NCBI GenBank assembly: GCA_913053875.1
Contig: CAJXGN010000012.1
Span: forward strand, 1 to 64,000
Reading direction: 5' to 3'
Source: an uncultured Agromyces sp.
Lineage (GTDB): Bacteria; Actinomycetota; Actinomycetes; Actinomycetales; Microbacteriaceae
Length of the DNA: 64,000 bases
This document shows, piece after piece, positions 55,600 to 64,000 of this stretch (positions are counted from its first letter, which is position 1; each line of letters begins with the position of its first letter). The notes under the pieces were generated by a model. That model saw only the letters and a list, made by a program, of their open reading frames with translations, was not told the origin of the DNA and did no database searches. The position numbers and the translations under genes were made by a program.

Positions 55600-58254
55600 A
55601 TGCAGACTGCCGACATCCGCCAGCGCTGGCTGGACTTCTTCGCCCAGCGCGGCCACACCGTCGTCCCCTCCGCCTCCCTGGTGAGCGACGACCCGACCCT
55701 CATGTTCACGGTCGCCGGCATGGTGCCGTTCGTCCCGTACCTGACCGGCGTCGTGCCGGCGCCGTACCCGCGGGCCACGAGCGTGCAGAAGTGCATCCGC
55801 ACGAACGACATCGAGGAGGTCGGGCGCACCCCGCGCCACGGCACCTTCTTCCAGATGAACGGCAACTTCTCGTTCGGCGACTACTTCAAGGAAGGCGCCA
55901 TCGGGTACGCGTGGGAGCTCCTCACCACGCCCGAGTCCGGCGGCGGCTACGGGTTCGACGAGCGCGACCTGTGGGTCACGGTCTACAAGGACGACGACGA
56001 GGCCATCGAGCTCTGGAAGCGGATCGCCGGGCTGCCCGACGAGCGCATCCAGCGCCTCGACAAGGACACGAACTACTGGTCGACCGGCCAGCCCGGCCCG
56101 GCGGGTCCGTGCTCGGAGATCTTCTTCGACCGCGGGCCCGCGTACGGCATCGACGGCGGCCCGGCCACCGACGACGACCGGTACGTGGAGATCTGGAACC
56201 TCGTCTTCATGCAGTACCTCATCGAGGACGTGCGGTCGAAGACCGACTTCCGCATCGTCGGCGAACTGCCGAAGAAGAACATCGACACCGGCATGGGCCT
56301 CGAGCGCGTCGCGTTCCTCAAGCAGGGCGTCGACAACATGTACGAGATCGACCAGGTGCGCCCCGTGCTCGACGCCGCGGCGGAGCTGTCGGGCCGCCGC
56401 TACGGCGCCGACCACGAGGACGACGTGCGCATGCGCGTGATCGCCGACCACGTGCGGTCGTCCCTCATGCTCATGAGCGACGGCGTCGCGCCGTCGAACG
56501 AGGGCCGCGGGTACATCCTGCGGCGCCTGCTGCGGCGTTCGATCCGCGCGATGCGCCTGCTCGGCGTGGACGCGCCGACGTTCGGCACGCTGTTCGGCGC
56601 GTCGCGCGACGCCATGAAGGCGGCGTACCCCGAGGTCGAGCACGACTACGGGCAGATCTCGCAGCTCGCCCTCGGCGAGGAGGAGACGTTCCTGCGCACG
56701 CTGTCGGCGGGCACGTCGATCCTCGACCTCGCGGTCGGGTCGACGAAGGAGGCGGGGAGCACGGCGCTGCCGGGCGACACGGCCTTCCTGCTGCACGACA
56801 CGTACGGCTTCCCGATCGAGCTCACGCTCGAGATGGCGGACGAGGCCGGCCTCTCGGTCGACCGCGATGCCTTCGACACGCTCATGGCCGAGCAGCGCTC
56901 GCGCGCCAAGGCCGACGCGAAGTCGAAGAAGAAGGCCCTGGCCGACCTGTCGGTGTACGCCGACCTCCGCGCCAGGGGGGAGACCGTGTTCACGGGCTAC
57001 ACCGACCTGACGACCGAGTCGTCGGTGCTCGGCCTGCTCGTCGACGGTCAGCCGGTACCGGTGGCGTCCGCGGGGCAGACCGCGGAGGTCGTGCTCGCGG
57101 AGACGTCGCTCTACGCCGAGTCGGGCGGACAGGCGGCCGACCAGGGCCTGATCGTCGGCGACGGCTTCGAGCTGAAGGTGCTCGACGTGCAGAAGCCCGT
57201 GAAGGGCCTCATCAGCCACACCGTGGAGGTGGTCAGCGGCCAGGTCGCGGCGGGAGACCGCGCGACCACGCTGGTCGACGAGTCGTACCGCCGCGGGGCG
57301 ACGCAGGCGCACTCGGGCACGCACGTCATCCATGCGGCGCTCCGACAGGTGCTCGGGCCGAACGCGCACCAGTCGGGCTCGTTCAACAAGGCCGGCTACC
57401 TGCGCCTCGACTTCGGCTGGAACAGCGCGCTCTCCCCCGAGACGCGCAGCGAGATCGAGGAGATCTCGAACAACGCGGTGCGCGACAACCTCGAGGTCGT
57501 GACGCGCGAGATGCCGCTCGCCGAGGCCAAGGAACTCGGCGCGATGGCGCTGTTCGGCGAGAAGTACGGCGACACCGTGCGCGTCGTCGACATCGGCGGC
57601 CCGTGGTCGCGCGAGCTCTGCGCAGGCACCCACGTGCGCACCAGCGCCGAGATCGGCATGATCAACCTCATCGGCGAGTCGTCGGTCGGCTCCACGAACC
57701 GGCGCGTCGAGTCGCTCGTCGGCATCGACGCGTTCCGCCGGTTCGCCGCCGAGCGCGCGCTCGTGGCCGAGCTGACGAGCAATCTCAAGACCCCGCAGGA
57801 TCAGCTGGTCACCCGGGTCGAGGAGCTCGTGCAGTCGCTCAAGACCGCGGAGAAGCGCATCGCGCAGTACGAGGCGCGAGCGCTCGGCGACCGCATCCCC
57901 TCGATCGCCGAGAAGGCCGCGCGCGTGGGGGAGACCCGCCTGGTGGCGGAGGACCTCGGCGAACTCGGCTCGGGCGACGACCTGCGCATGCTCGCGACGG
58001 GCGTGCGCGAGCGCCTGGGCACGGATGCCGCGGTCGTGGCGCTCACCGCGGTCGTGAAGTCCCGCCCGATGGCGATCGTCGCCACGAATCCCGCGGCACG
58101 CGAGCAGGGCCACCGGGCCGGCGTGCTCGCCAAGCAGATGGCGGGCGTGCTCGGCGGTGGCGGCGGCGGCAAGGACGACCTCGCGCAGGGCGGCGGGCAG
58201 GACGCCTCGGCCATCCCCGCGGCGCTCGAGGCCGTGCGCCGGGCGGTGGCGTGA
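55600..58254 (+). CDS. alaS: alanine-tRNA ligase
   Basis: Class II synthetase of 884 residues. Catalytic core: RQRWLDFFAQRGH, FFQMNGNFSFGDYFKEGAI; editing domain with zinc-binding HSGTHVIHAAL and CAGTHVRTSAEIG; and a C-terminal DHHA1 domain with a Gly-rich loop (GGGGGGKDD). Length is normal. GTGA overlap with ruvX downstream. Confidence 0.97.
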   Translation: MQTADIRQRWLDFFAQRGHTVVPSASLVSDDPTLMFTVAGMVPFVPYLTGVVPAPYPRATSVQKCIRTNDIEEVGRTPRHGTFFQMNGNFSFGDYFKEGAIGYAWELLTTPESGGGYGFDERDLWVTVYKDDDEAIELWKRIAGLPDERIQRLDKDTNYWSTGQPGPAGPCSEIFFDRGPAYGIDGGPATDDDRYVEIWNLVFMQYLIEDVRSKTDFRIVGELPKKNIDTGMGLERVAFLKQGVDNMYEIDQVRPVLDAAAELSGRRYGADHEDDVRMRVIADHVRSSLMLMSDGVAPSNEGRGYILRRLLRRSIRAMRLLGVDAPTFGTLFGASRDAMKAAYPEVEHDYGQISQLALGEEETFLRTLSAGTSILDLAVGSTKEAGSTALPGDTAFLLHDTYGFPIELTLEMADEAGLSVDRDAFDTLMAEQRSRAKADAKSKKKALADLSVYADLRARGETVFTGYTDLTTESSVLGLLVDGQPVPVASAGQTAEVVLAETSLYAESGGQAADQGLIVGDGFELKVLDVQKPVKGLISHTVEVVSGQVAAGDRATTLVDESYRRGATQAHSGTHVIHAALRQVLGPNAHQSGSFNKAGYLRLDFGWNSALSPETRSEIEEISNNAVRDNLEVVTREMPLAEAKELGAMALFGEKYGDTVRVVDIGGPWSRELCAGTHVRTSAEIGMINLIGESSVGSTNRRVESLVGIDAFRRFAAERALVAELTSNLKTPQDQLVTRVEELVQSLKTAEKRIAQYEARALGDRIPSIAEKAARVGETRLVAEDLGELGSGDDLRMLATGVRERLGTDAAVVALTAVVKSRPMAIVATNPAAREQGHRAGVLAKQMAGVLGGGGGGKDDLAQGGGQDASAIPAALEAVRRAVA

Positions 58255-58727
58255 CCCTGCGCCCCGGAGTGCGACTCGGCGTCGACGTCGGCAGGGCACG
58301 AGTGGGCGTGGCGCGCTGCGACCCGCACGCGATGCTCGCGACGCCGGTGGAGACCGTGCCGCGCGACGACGAGTCCGGTGCGGACGTGCGCCGCATCGTC
58401 GCGCTCGCGGACGAGCTCGAGGCGATCGAGATCGTGGTCGGGCACCCGCTGTCGATGTCGGGCCGGCCGACGGCGTCGACCGACGACGCGGTGGCGTTCG
58501 CGGGCCGACTGGCGGTGGCATCCGTCGCTCCCGTGCGCCTCGTCGACGAACGCCTCTCGACGGTTTCCGCCCACTCCGCGCTGCGCAGCGCCGGGAAACG
58601 CACGAAGCAGCACCGTCCGGTCGTCGATCAGGTCGCGGCCGTTATCATTCTGCAACATGCCCTCGACGCCGAGCGGAGCGCACCCACCCCGCCCGGAACG
58701 ATCATCGACCCGAACGAAGGACGCTGA
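58251..58727 (+). CDS. ruvX: RuvX/YqgF Holliday-junction resolvase-like RNase
   Basis: A 158-residue RNase H-fold protein: LGVDVGRARVGVARCDP (first Asp), IVVGHPLSMSG, LVDERLSTVSA and a C-terminal Asp in VDQVAAVIIL. In bacteria YqgF acts in 16S rRNA maturation and can resolve Holliday junctions. It starts within the alaS stop (GTGA) and precedes mltG, the conserved actinobacterial order. Confidence 0.93.
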   Translation: MTLRPGVRLGVDVGRARVGVARCDPHAMLATPVETVPRDDESGADVRRIVALADELEAIEIVVGHPLSMSGRPTASTDDAVAFAGRLAVASVAPVRLVDERLSTVSAHSALRSAGKRTKQHRPVVDQVAAVIILQHALDAERSAPTPPGTIIDPNEGR

Positions 58728-58731
58728 ACCC

Positions 58732-60138
58732 GTGTCATCCCCCCCGCCGAGCGACGGCCGTCGCGGCCGGTCGCAGCACGACGACGGGCTCGACTGGGAC
58801 CACGTGCTCACCGGGCAGTCCGGCCCGGGGCAGGGTCGCGACGACGCGCAGCAGGCCCCGCCGCCCGCGCAGGCGCCGGAGGGCCGGCCGATGACGCGCC
58901 GGGAGATGCGCGAGGCGGAGGCCGCCGCGGCGGCCGCGCGCAGCCGGAAGGCGGCGAACTCGCGCCGGGAGGCCCGCGAGCAGTCGGCGGCGGCCGAGCC
59001 GCGCACTGCGTCGCGACGCACCGTCACCGAGGAGCCCGGTCCGCTCGAGTTCGGCGACGACCACGAGACCGCGCCGCGCAGGCGGGGCGGCTGGGGCTGC
59101 CTCATCGTGCTGCTCGTGATCGTCGGCGTGCTGGTCGGCGGGTACTTCGCGGTGCAGGCGCCGCTCGCGGCGTTCATGGAGCGCTTCGAGCCCGCTCCCG
59201 ACTACTCCGGCAGCGGCACCGGCGAACTCGTCTTCATGATCGAGGACGGCGACACGGGCGAGGACATCGCGCGCAACCTGCACGACCAGGGCGTGACGGC
59301 CTCGTTCGACGCGTTCTACGACCTGATCCTCGAGCAGAACCCCACCTTCTTCCCCGGCGCCTACCAGCTCGCGAGCGAGATGAGCGCGCAGTCGGCGCTC
59401 GACGCGCTGCTCGACGAGGGCAACCGGCTCGAGAACACCTTCGTCATCACCGAGGGGATGTGGACGGAGAACGCCCTCGCCGCCGCCTCGCAGGGCACGG
59501 GCATCCCGGTCGACGAACTCCAGGCCGCTGCGGCCGACCCCGCAGCGCTCGGCCTGCCGTCGGAGGCGACCACGGTCGAGGGCTTCCTCTTCCCCGCGAC
59601 GTACACCTTCGGGCCCGACGCGACGGCCGACGAGGTGATCCGCACGCTCGTGGATCGCCAGTTCCAGGCGCTCGACGAGGCGGGCGTGCCCGAGGAGGAC
59701 CGCTGGGAGACGATCATCATCGCCTCCATGCTCGAGCGCGAGGCGGGCCTGCGCGAGGACTACTACAAGGTGTCTCGGGTCATCCAGAACCGCCTCTCCG
59801 ACGCGTCGCCGACGAACGGGCTGCTCCAGTTCGACTCCACGGTGCATTACGGCATCGGCGAGGACGGCGTGATCACCACCACCGACGCCGAGCGCGCCGA
59901 CGCCTCGAACCCGTACAACTCGTACGTGCATCCGGGCCTGCCGCCGGGCCCGATCGGCAACCCCGGCGACCTCGGCATCGACGCGGCCCTCAACCCGGCC
60001 GACGGCACGTGGGTGTACTTCGTGACCGTGAACCTCGACACGGGCGAGACCGTGTTCAGCACCACGCTCGCCGAGCACGAGGCCGCCGTGCAGGAGTACC
60101 TCGCCTGGCTCGCCGACCACCCCGAGTACGGTGGCTGA
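58732..60138 (+). CDS. mltG: endolytic murein transglycosylase MltG
   Basis: A 468-residue membrane enzyme that cleaves nascent glycan strands. A long disordered, Arg/Gln-rich cytoplasmic N-terminus (1-120) precedes one TM helix (WGCLIVLLVIVGVLVGGYFAV); the periplasmic part has a LysM-like region and the YceG domain with catalytic Glu in IIIASMLEREAG and the SPYNSYVHPGLPPGPIGNPG-like loop. GTG start at 58732 with GAAGGA ten bases upstream. It overlaps aroE by eight bases. Confidence 0.92.
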   Translation: MSSPPPSDGRRGRSQHDDGLDWDHVLTGQSGPGQGRDDAQQAPPPAQAPEGRPMTRREMREAEAAAAAARSRKAANSRREAREQSAAAEPRTASRRTVTEEPGPLEFGDDHETAPRRRGGWGCLIVLLVIVGVLVGGYFAVQAPLAAFMERFEPAPDYSGSGTGELVFMIEDGDTGEDIARNLHDQGVTASFDAFYDLILEQNPTFFPGAYQLASEMSAQSALDALLDEGNRLENTFVITEGMWTENALAAASQGTGIPVDELQAAAADPAALGLPSEATTVEGFLFPATYTFGPDATADEVIRTLVDRQFQALDEAGVPEEDRWETIIIASMLEREAGLREDYYKVSRVIQNRLSDASPTNGLLQFDSTVHYGIGEDGVITTTDAERADASNPYNSYVHPGLPPGPIGNPGDLGIDAALNPADGTWVYFVTVNLDTGETVFSTTLAEHEAAVQEYLAWLADHPEYGG

Positions 60139-60985
60139 GCTGCTCCGAGGTCGGCGGCTCGCGGTGCTCGGGTCGCCGATCGTGCACTCGAAGAGCCCGG
60201 TGCTGCACCGTGCCGCGTACGAGACGTTGGGCCTCGACTGGACGTACGAGGTCATCGAGATGACCGGTGACGGCATCGTGCCGTTCGTGCAGGCGCTGCG
60301 CGACCCGTGGCGCGGGCTGTCGCTCACGATGCCGCTGAAGCGCGACGTCATCCCCGCGCTCGACGAGATCGATCGGGTCGCGCGACTCACCAACGCCGTG
60401 AACACGGTGCTGTGCGTCGACGACGGGCGAAGGCTGGGGTTCAACACGGATGTCGCGGGCATCGTGCGCGCCCTGCGCGAGCGCGGCGTCGACGACGTCG
60501 GGCGGGCCGCGCTCATCGGCGCCGGGGCGACCGCGACGTCGGCGCTCGTTGCGCTCGCCGAGCTCGGTGCCGACCGGGTGGACGTCTACGCGCGCACGCC
60601 GGCGAAGGCGGCCGGCCTGGTCGCGCTCGGCGAGCAACTGGATGTGGCGGTTGATCCGCTGCCCATCGCCCGACTCGCCGACGCGGGCGCTGCGCCGCTC
60701 GTCGTCAGCTCGCTGCCGGGCGGAACCGCCCCGGGCGTGCCGGTCGACGACGCGCTCGTGGCCGGATCGACGCTGTTCGACGTGGTCTACGCCCCCTGGC
60801 CGACCGCCACCTCGAGGCTGTGGTCGGATGCGGCGCGGCCGGTGATCTCCGGGCTGCCGATGCTGCTGCACCAGGCGATCGTGCAGGTGCGCATCTTCGC
60901 GCTGGGCGACCCGGACGCGGTGCTGCCCGACGAGGCGACCGTGCTGCGGGCGATGCGTCATGCGCTCGGCGACATGGGAGGATAG
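60131..60985 (+). CDS. aroE: shikimate dehydrogenase
   Basis: A 284-residue NADP-dependent enzyme of aromatic amino-acid synthesis. Substrate site [16 protein letters not shown], catalytic Lys in [11 protein letters not shown] and Asp in FNTDVAGI are present, as is the nucleotide loop [12 protein letters not shown] start inside the mltG 3' end. First of the aro genes aroE-C-K-B-Q that run to the end of the window. Confidence 0.93.
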   Translation: MAELLRGRRLAVLGSPIVHSKSPVLHRAAYETLGLDWTYEVIEMTGDGIVPFVQALRDPWRGLSLTMPLKRDVIPALDEIDRVARLTNAVNTVLCVDDGRRLGFNTDVAGIVRALRERGVDDVGRAALIGAGATATSALVALAELGADRVDVYARTPAKAAGLVALGEQLDVAVDPLPIARLADAGAAPLVVSSLPGGTAPGVPVDDALVAGSTLFDVVYAPWPTATSRLWSDAARPVISGLPMLLHQAIVQVRIFALGDPDAVLPDEATVLRAMRHALGDMGG

Positions 60986-60990
60986 TCCCC

Positions 60991-62211
60991 ATGCTTCGTT
61001 GGCTCACCGCGGGGGAATCGCACGGCCCCGAACTCGTCGCCGTCCTCGAGGGCCTCCCGGCAGGGGTGCCGGTGCTCCTCGACGACATCCGCTCCGACCT
61101 GGCGCGCCGCAAGCTCGGCTACGGCCGGGGCGCGCGCATGAAGTTCGAGCAGGACGAGCTCGCGATCTCGGGGGGCGTGCGGCACGGGCAGAGCCTCGGC
61201 AGCCCGGTCGCCCTGCGGATCGGCAACACCGAGTGGCCGAAGTGGACCGAGGTCATGAGCCCCGAGCCCGTCGACCCCGAGAAGCTCTCGCGCGGACGCG
61301 GCGCGCCGCTCACCCGCCCCCGCCCGGGACACGCCGACCTCGTCGGCATGCAGAAGTACGGGTTCGACGAGGCCCGACCCGTGCTCGAGCGGGCGAGCGC
61401 CCGCGAGACGGCGGCACGCGTCGCTCTGGGCGCCGTTGCCCGTTCGTTCCTGTCGGAGCTCGGCATCGAGCTGGTCGCGCACACCATCGCGATCGGCCCG
61501 GTGCGCGTGCCGGAGGGTCGCCCGCTGCCCCAGCCCGGCGACGTCGACGCGCTCGACGCCGACCCGCTGCGCTGCTTCGACGCGGAGACCTCCGAGCGCA
61601 TGGTCGCCGAGGTCGACCTCGCGCACAAGGAGGGCGACACCCTCGGCGGCGTGGTCGAGGTGCTCGCCTACGGCGTGCCGCCCGGGCTCGGCTCGCACGT
61701 GCACTGGGACCGCCGGCTCGACTCGCAGCTCGCTGCGGCACTCATGGGCATCCAGGCGATCAAGGGCGTCGAGGTCGGCGACGGCTTCCTCACCACGACC
61801 CGGCGCGGGTCGGAGGCGCACGACGAGCTCGACCTCGACGACGGGCTCATCTCGCGCGTGAGCGACCGCGCCGGCGGCACCGAGGGCGGCATGTCGACCG
61901 GCACCGTGCTGCGCGTGCGCGCCGGCATGAAGCCCATCGCGACCGTGCCGCGGGCGCTCCGCACCGTCGACGTCGCCTCGGGCGAGGCCGCGACCGCGCA
62001 CCACCAGCGCTCCGACGTGTGCGCCGTGCCCGCCTCGGGCGTGGTGGCGGAGGCCATGGTCGCGCTCACCCTCGCGAACGCCGTGCTCGAGAAGTTCGGC
62101 GGCGACTCGGTGGCCGAGACGGCGCGCAACCTGCGCGGCTACCTCGACGCGATCCCCGAGCGACTCGCGACCCGCGTGGCATCCGCCGCGACCGTCGACG
62201 CGGATGCCTGA
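60991..62211 (+). CDS. aroC: chorismate synthase
   Basis: A 406-residue FMN-dependent enzyme converting EPSP to chorismate. Signatures: [18 protein letters not shown] near the N-terminus, [18 protein letters not shown], and [20 protein letters not shown] near the end. The ATG at 60991 has GGGAGG upstream. It overlaps aroK by eight bases. Confidence 0.96.
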   Translation: MLRWLTAGESHGPELVAVLEGLPAGVPVLLDDIRSDLARRKLGYGRGARMKFEQDELAISGGVRHGQSLGSPVALRIGNTEWPKWTEVMSPEPVDPEKLSRGRGAPLTRPRPGHADLVGMQKYGFDEARPVLERASARETAARVALGAVARSFLSELGIELVAHTIAIGPVRVPEGRPLPQPGDVDALDADPLRCFDAETSERMVAEVDLAHKEGDTLGGVVEVLAYGVPPGLGSHVHWDRRLDSQLAAALMGIQAIKGVEVGDGFLTTTRRGSEAHDELDLDDGLISRVSDRAGGTEGGMSTGTVLRVRAGMKPIATVPRALRTVDVASGEAATAHHQRSDVCAVPASGVVAEAMVALTLANAVLEKFGGDSVAETARNLRGYLDAIPERLATRVASAATVDADA

Positions 62212-62719
62212 GCGGCCGCTCCCGCTCGTGCTCATCGGCCCGATGGGCTCCGGCAAGACCAAGCTGGGCCGCCGCGTCGCCGCGCGCCTCGAACTGCCGT
62301 TCATCGACACCGACGCCGACGTCGTCGCCGCGCACGGGCCGATCCACGACATCTTCGCCACCGAGGGCGAGGCCGCGTTCCGGGCGAAGGAGCGCGCCGC
62401 CGTGGCGGCGGCCCTGCGCGAGCGCGCGGTCGTCTCGCTCGGCGGTGGCGCGGTGCTCGATCTCGAGACGCAGGGCGACCTGGCCGGGGCATCCGTCGTG
62501 CTGCTGCACGTCGACGCCCGCACGGTGGCGGCCCGACTCGGCGCGGCAGGCGCTCGGCGACCGCTGCTCGACGGCGGCGGCATCGAGACCTGGTCGCGAA
62601 TCGCGGCCGACCGGAAGCCCGTCTACGACGCGCTGGCCGACCTGGTGGTCGACACGAACCGGGGCACGGCCGCCCAACTGACCGACCTGATCTGCGACTG
62701 GTGGAGGAACGACGCGTGA
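62204..62719 (+). CDS. aroK: shikimate kinase
   Basis: A 171-residue P-loop kinase making shikimate 3-phosphate. Walker A is [11 protein letters not shown], substrate-binding Asp in [10 protein letters not shown], and [11 protein letters not shown] follows. The ATG is inside the aroC 3' end, and the stop overlaps the aroB GTG (GTGA). Confidence 0.95.
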   Translation: MPERPLPLVLIGPMGSGKTKLGRRVAARLELPFIDTDADVVAAHGPIHDIFATEGEAAFRAKERAAVAAALRERAVVSLGGGAVLDLETQGDLAGASVVLLHVDARTVAARLGAAGARRPLLDGGGIETWSRIAADRKPVYDALADLVVDTNRGTAAQLTDLICDWWRNDA

Positions 62720-63801
62720 CCGACGAGACGACGACGATCCGGGTCGGCGGGGCCGACGACGGCTACGACGTGCGGGTGGGCCGTGGCATCACCGCCGACG
62801 GCGTGGCCGAGGCGCTCGGCGGCGGGGTGTCGAAGGTGCTGATGGTGCATCCACCCACCCTCGGTGCCAAGGCGGCGGCGCTGCGTGAGGCGCTGCTCGG
62901 GCGGTACGAGGTGCTGCTCGCCGAGGTGCCTGACGCCGAGGCCGGGAAGCGCGTCGAGGTCGCCGCGTTCTGCTGGCAGGTCATGGGCCAGGCCGACTTC
63001 ACCCGCAGCGACGCGGTGATCGGGTTCGGCGGGGGAGCGGTGACCGACCTCGCCGGGTTCGTCGCCGCGACCTGGCTGCGCGGCGTGCAGCTCGTGCAGG
63101 TGCCGACCACGGTGCTCGGCATGGTCGACGCGGCCGTCGGGGGCAAGACCGGCATCAACACGGCCGAGGGCAAGAACCTCGTCGGTGCCTTCTACGCGCC
63201 GGCGGCGGTGCTGTGCGACCTCGACCACCTCGACACGCTCTCGCAGAACGAGATCCTCGCCGGCTTCGCCGAGATCGTGAAGGCCGGCTTCATCCGCTAT
63301 CCGGAGATCCTCGACGTCATCGAGGCGGATGCCGCGGTCGCGACCGACCCCGCGACCCCGGAGTTCCGCAGGGTCGTCGAACTCGCGATCACCATGAAGG
63401 CCGAGGTCGTCAGCGAGGACTTCACCGAGCAGGGCCTCCGCGAGATCCTGAACTACGGCCACACGCTGGGGCACGCCATCGAGCACGCCGAGCGCTACCA
63501 GTGGCGCCACGGCGCGGCGGTCGCGGTCGGCATGATGTTCGCAGCCGAGCTGTCGCGGCTGGCCGGCCGCCTCTCCGACGAGGTCGTCGACCGGCACCGT
63601 CGGGTGCTCGACCTGCTGAACCTGCCGACCACCTACCCGGTCGGCCGCTGGAACACGCTGCTCGCGACCATGCAGCGCGACAAGAAGGCCCGCGGCGCGA
63701 TGCTGCGCTTCATCGTGCTCGACGACCTCGCGAAGCCGACCGTGCTGCAGGCGCCCGAGCAGTCGCTGCTGTTCGCGGCGTACCAGGAGATCGGTTCGTG
63801 A
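62716..63801 (+). CDS. aroB: 3-dehydroquinate synthase
   Basis: A 361-residue NAD- and metal-dependent enzyme closing DAHP to dehydroquinate. Motifs: VIGFGGGAVTDLAGFVAATW, TTVLGMVDAAVGGKTGIN and the metal-binding NYGHTLGHAIEHAERYQWRHG. GTG at 62716 is chosen over an in-frame GTG at 62701 because it overlaps the aroK stop and has GGAGG eight bases upstream. Confidence 0.96.
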   Translation: MTDETTTIRVGGADDGYDVRVGRGITADGVAEALGGGVSKVLMVHPPTLGAKAAALREALLGRYEVLLAEVPDAEAGKRVEVAAFCWQVMGQADFTRSDAVIGFGGGAVTDLAGFVAATWLRGVQLVQVPTTVLGMVDAAVGGKTGINTAEGKNLVGAFYAPAAVLCDLDHLDTLSQNEILAGFAEIVKAGFIRYPEILDVIEADAAVATDPATPEFRRVVELAITMKAEVVSEDFTEQGLREILNYGHTLGHAIEHAERYQWRHGAAVAVGMMFAAELSRLAGRLSDEVVDRHRRVLDLLNLPTTYPVGRWNTLLATMQRDKKARGAMLRFIVLDDLAKPTVLQAPEQSLLFAAYQEIGS

Positions 63802-63811
63802 GCGCGAAAGC

Positions 63812-63817
63812 TAGGCT
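63812..63817 (+). promoter_or_regulatory. -10 box for leaderless aroQ
   Basis: TAGGCT is followed by exactly six bases (GACGGC) and the aroQ ATG, only 11 bp after the aroB stop. This suggests a separate, leaderless transcript of the last aro gene in addition to read-through. Confidence 0.55.
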
Positions 63818-63823
63818 GACGGC

Positions 63824-64000
63824 ATGACGACGGTGCTGGTGCTGAACGGACCCAACCTCGGCCGGCTCGGCACGCGCGAGCCCGAGGTCTACGGGTCGGC
63901 CACGCTCGACGACATCCGCGTCCGTCTCGAGGTATCCGCCCCCGAGGGTATCGAGCTGGAGCTGCGGCAGACCGACCACGAGGGCGAGCTGATCGGCTGG
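63824..64000 (+). CDS. aroQ: type II 3-dehydroquinate dehydratase (5' part)
   Basis: The first 59 codons, cut off by the window end. [23 protein letters not shown] is the diagnostic N-terminus of type II dehydroquinase (catalytic Tyr in the VYG segment), followed by [10 protein letters not shown]. It catalyses dehydration of 3-dehydroquinate to 3-dehydroshikimate, completing with its neighbours a near-complete shikimate pathway block. Confidence 0.92.
   Translation, partial: MTTVLVLNGPNLGRLGTREPEVYGSATLDDIRVRLEVSAPEGIELELRQTDHEGELIGW

Overview
The window joins two unrelated genomes. Bases 1 to about 4,555-4,590 have moderate GC and read as a gammaproteobacterial motility/chemotaxis cluster (3' end of fleN, then fliA, cheY, cheZ, cheA and the first ~60 codons of cheB), in the order and with the protein features of Marinobacter-like bacteria. 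From about 4,590 to the end the DNA is very GC-rich, almost every third codon position is G or C, and gene content and order are those of a high-GC actinobacterium of the Microbacteriaceae type (Agromyces-like): DUF4193/DUF3093/dut/DUF3710/DUF3159, dxs, rnd/DUF3000, thrS-HIT, pdxS/pdxT, yebC-ruvCAB-yajC-secDF-relA, rarA, rpsD, alaS-ruvX-mltG and the aro genes. The switch falls inside one open reading frame, in the conserved MPVMDGIEA motif of receiver domains. It most likely is an assembly or template chimera, not a biological fusion.

Layout of the actinobacterial part. 5.1-7.9 kb: ClpP1/ClpP2/ClpX protease. 7.9-10.4 kb, mostly minus strand: a kinase-like APH-fold protein, a small DUF6504-like protein behind a perfect LexA/SOS box, and the division protein SepH. 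10.6-13.3 kb: the DUF4193-DUF3093-dut-DUF3710-DUF3159 block. 13.3-18.3 kb: aconitase behind a perfect inverted repeat, then dxs. 18.4-23.6 kb, minus strand: FadB-like and FadA-like beta-oxidation enzymes, RNase D and DUF3000. 23.7-29.0 kb: alpha/beta hydrolase, SufE and a rhodanese sulfurtransferase, a ZapE/AFG1 ATPase, and the ammonium transporter Amt with a GlnR-like site. 29.2-31.2 kb: a small lipoprotein-sized membrane protein and a DUF5671 multi-span membrane protein. 31.2-31.8 kb: four tRNA genes (Val-CAC on minus; Gly-GCC, Cys-GCA, Val-GAC on plus). 31.9-33.9 kb: a large secreted beta-helix protein, probably a GH87 alpha-1,3-glucanase.

34.2-47.6 kb: thrS-HIT, the vitamin B6 genes (pdxY and a MocR/PdxR regulator diverging from pdxS-pdxT across a 14-bp palindrome), DUF1697, YebC, the RuvCAB Holliday-junction machine, and the YajC-SecD-SecF translocase module. 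47.7-52.7 kb: the (p)ppGpp enzyme Rel, an AbiEi-antitoxin-like protein, a DUF349 coiled-coil protein and a membrane-anchored cyclophilin. 52.8-64.0 kb: RarA, ribosomal protein S4, a small membrane-anchored helical protein, AlaRS, RuvX, MltG and the shikimate genes aroE-C-K-B-Q (aroQ runs off the window).

Regulatory signals recur: actinobacterial TAnnnT -10 boxes, several placed exactly six nucleotides before a start codon (leaderless mRNAs), GTGA start/stop overlaps within operons, and strong GC-rich hairpin terminators. No CRISPR array, insertion sequence, prophage or integrase was seen.
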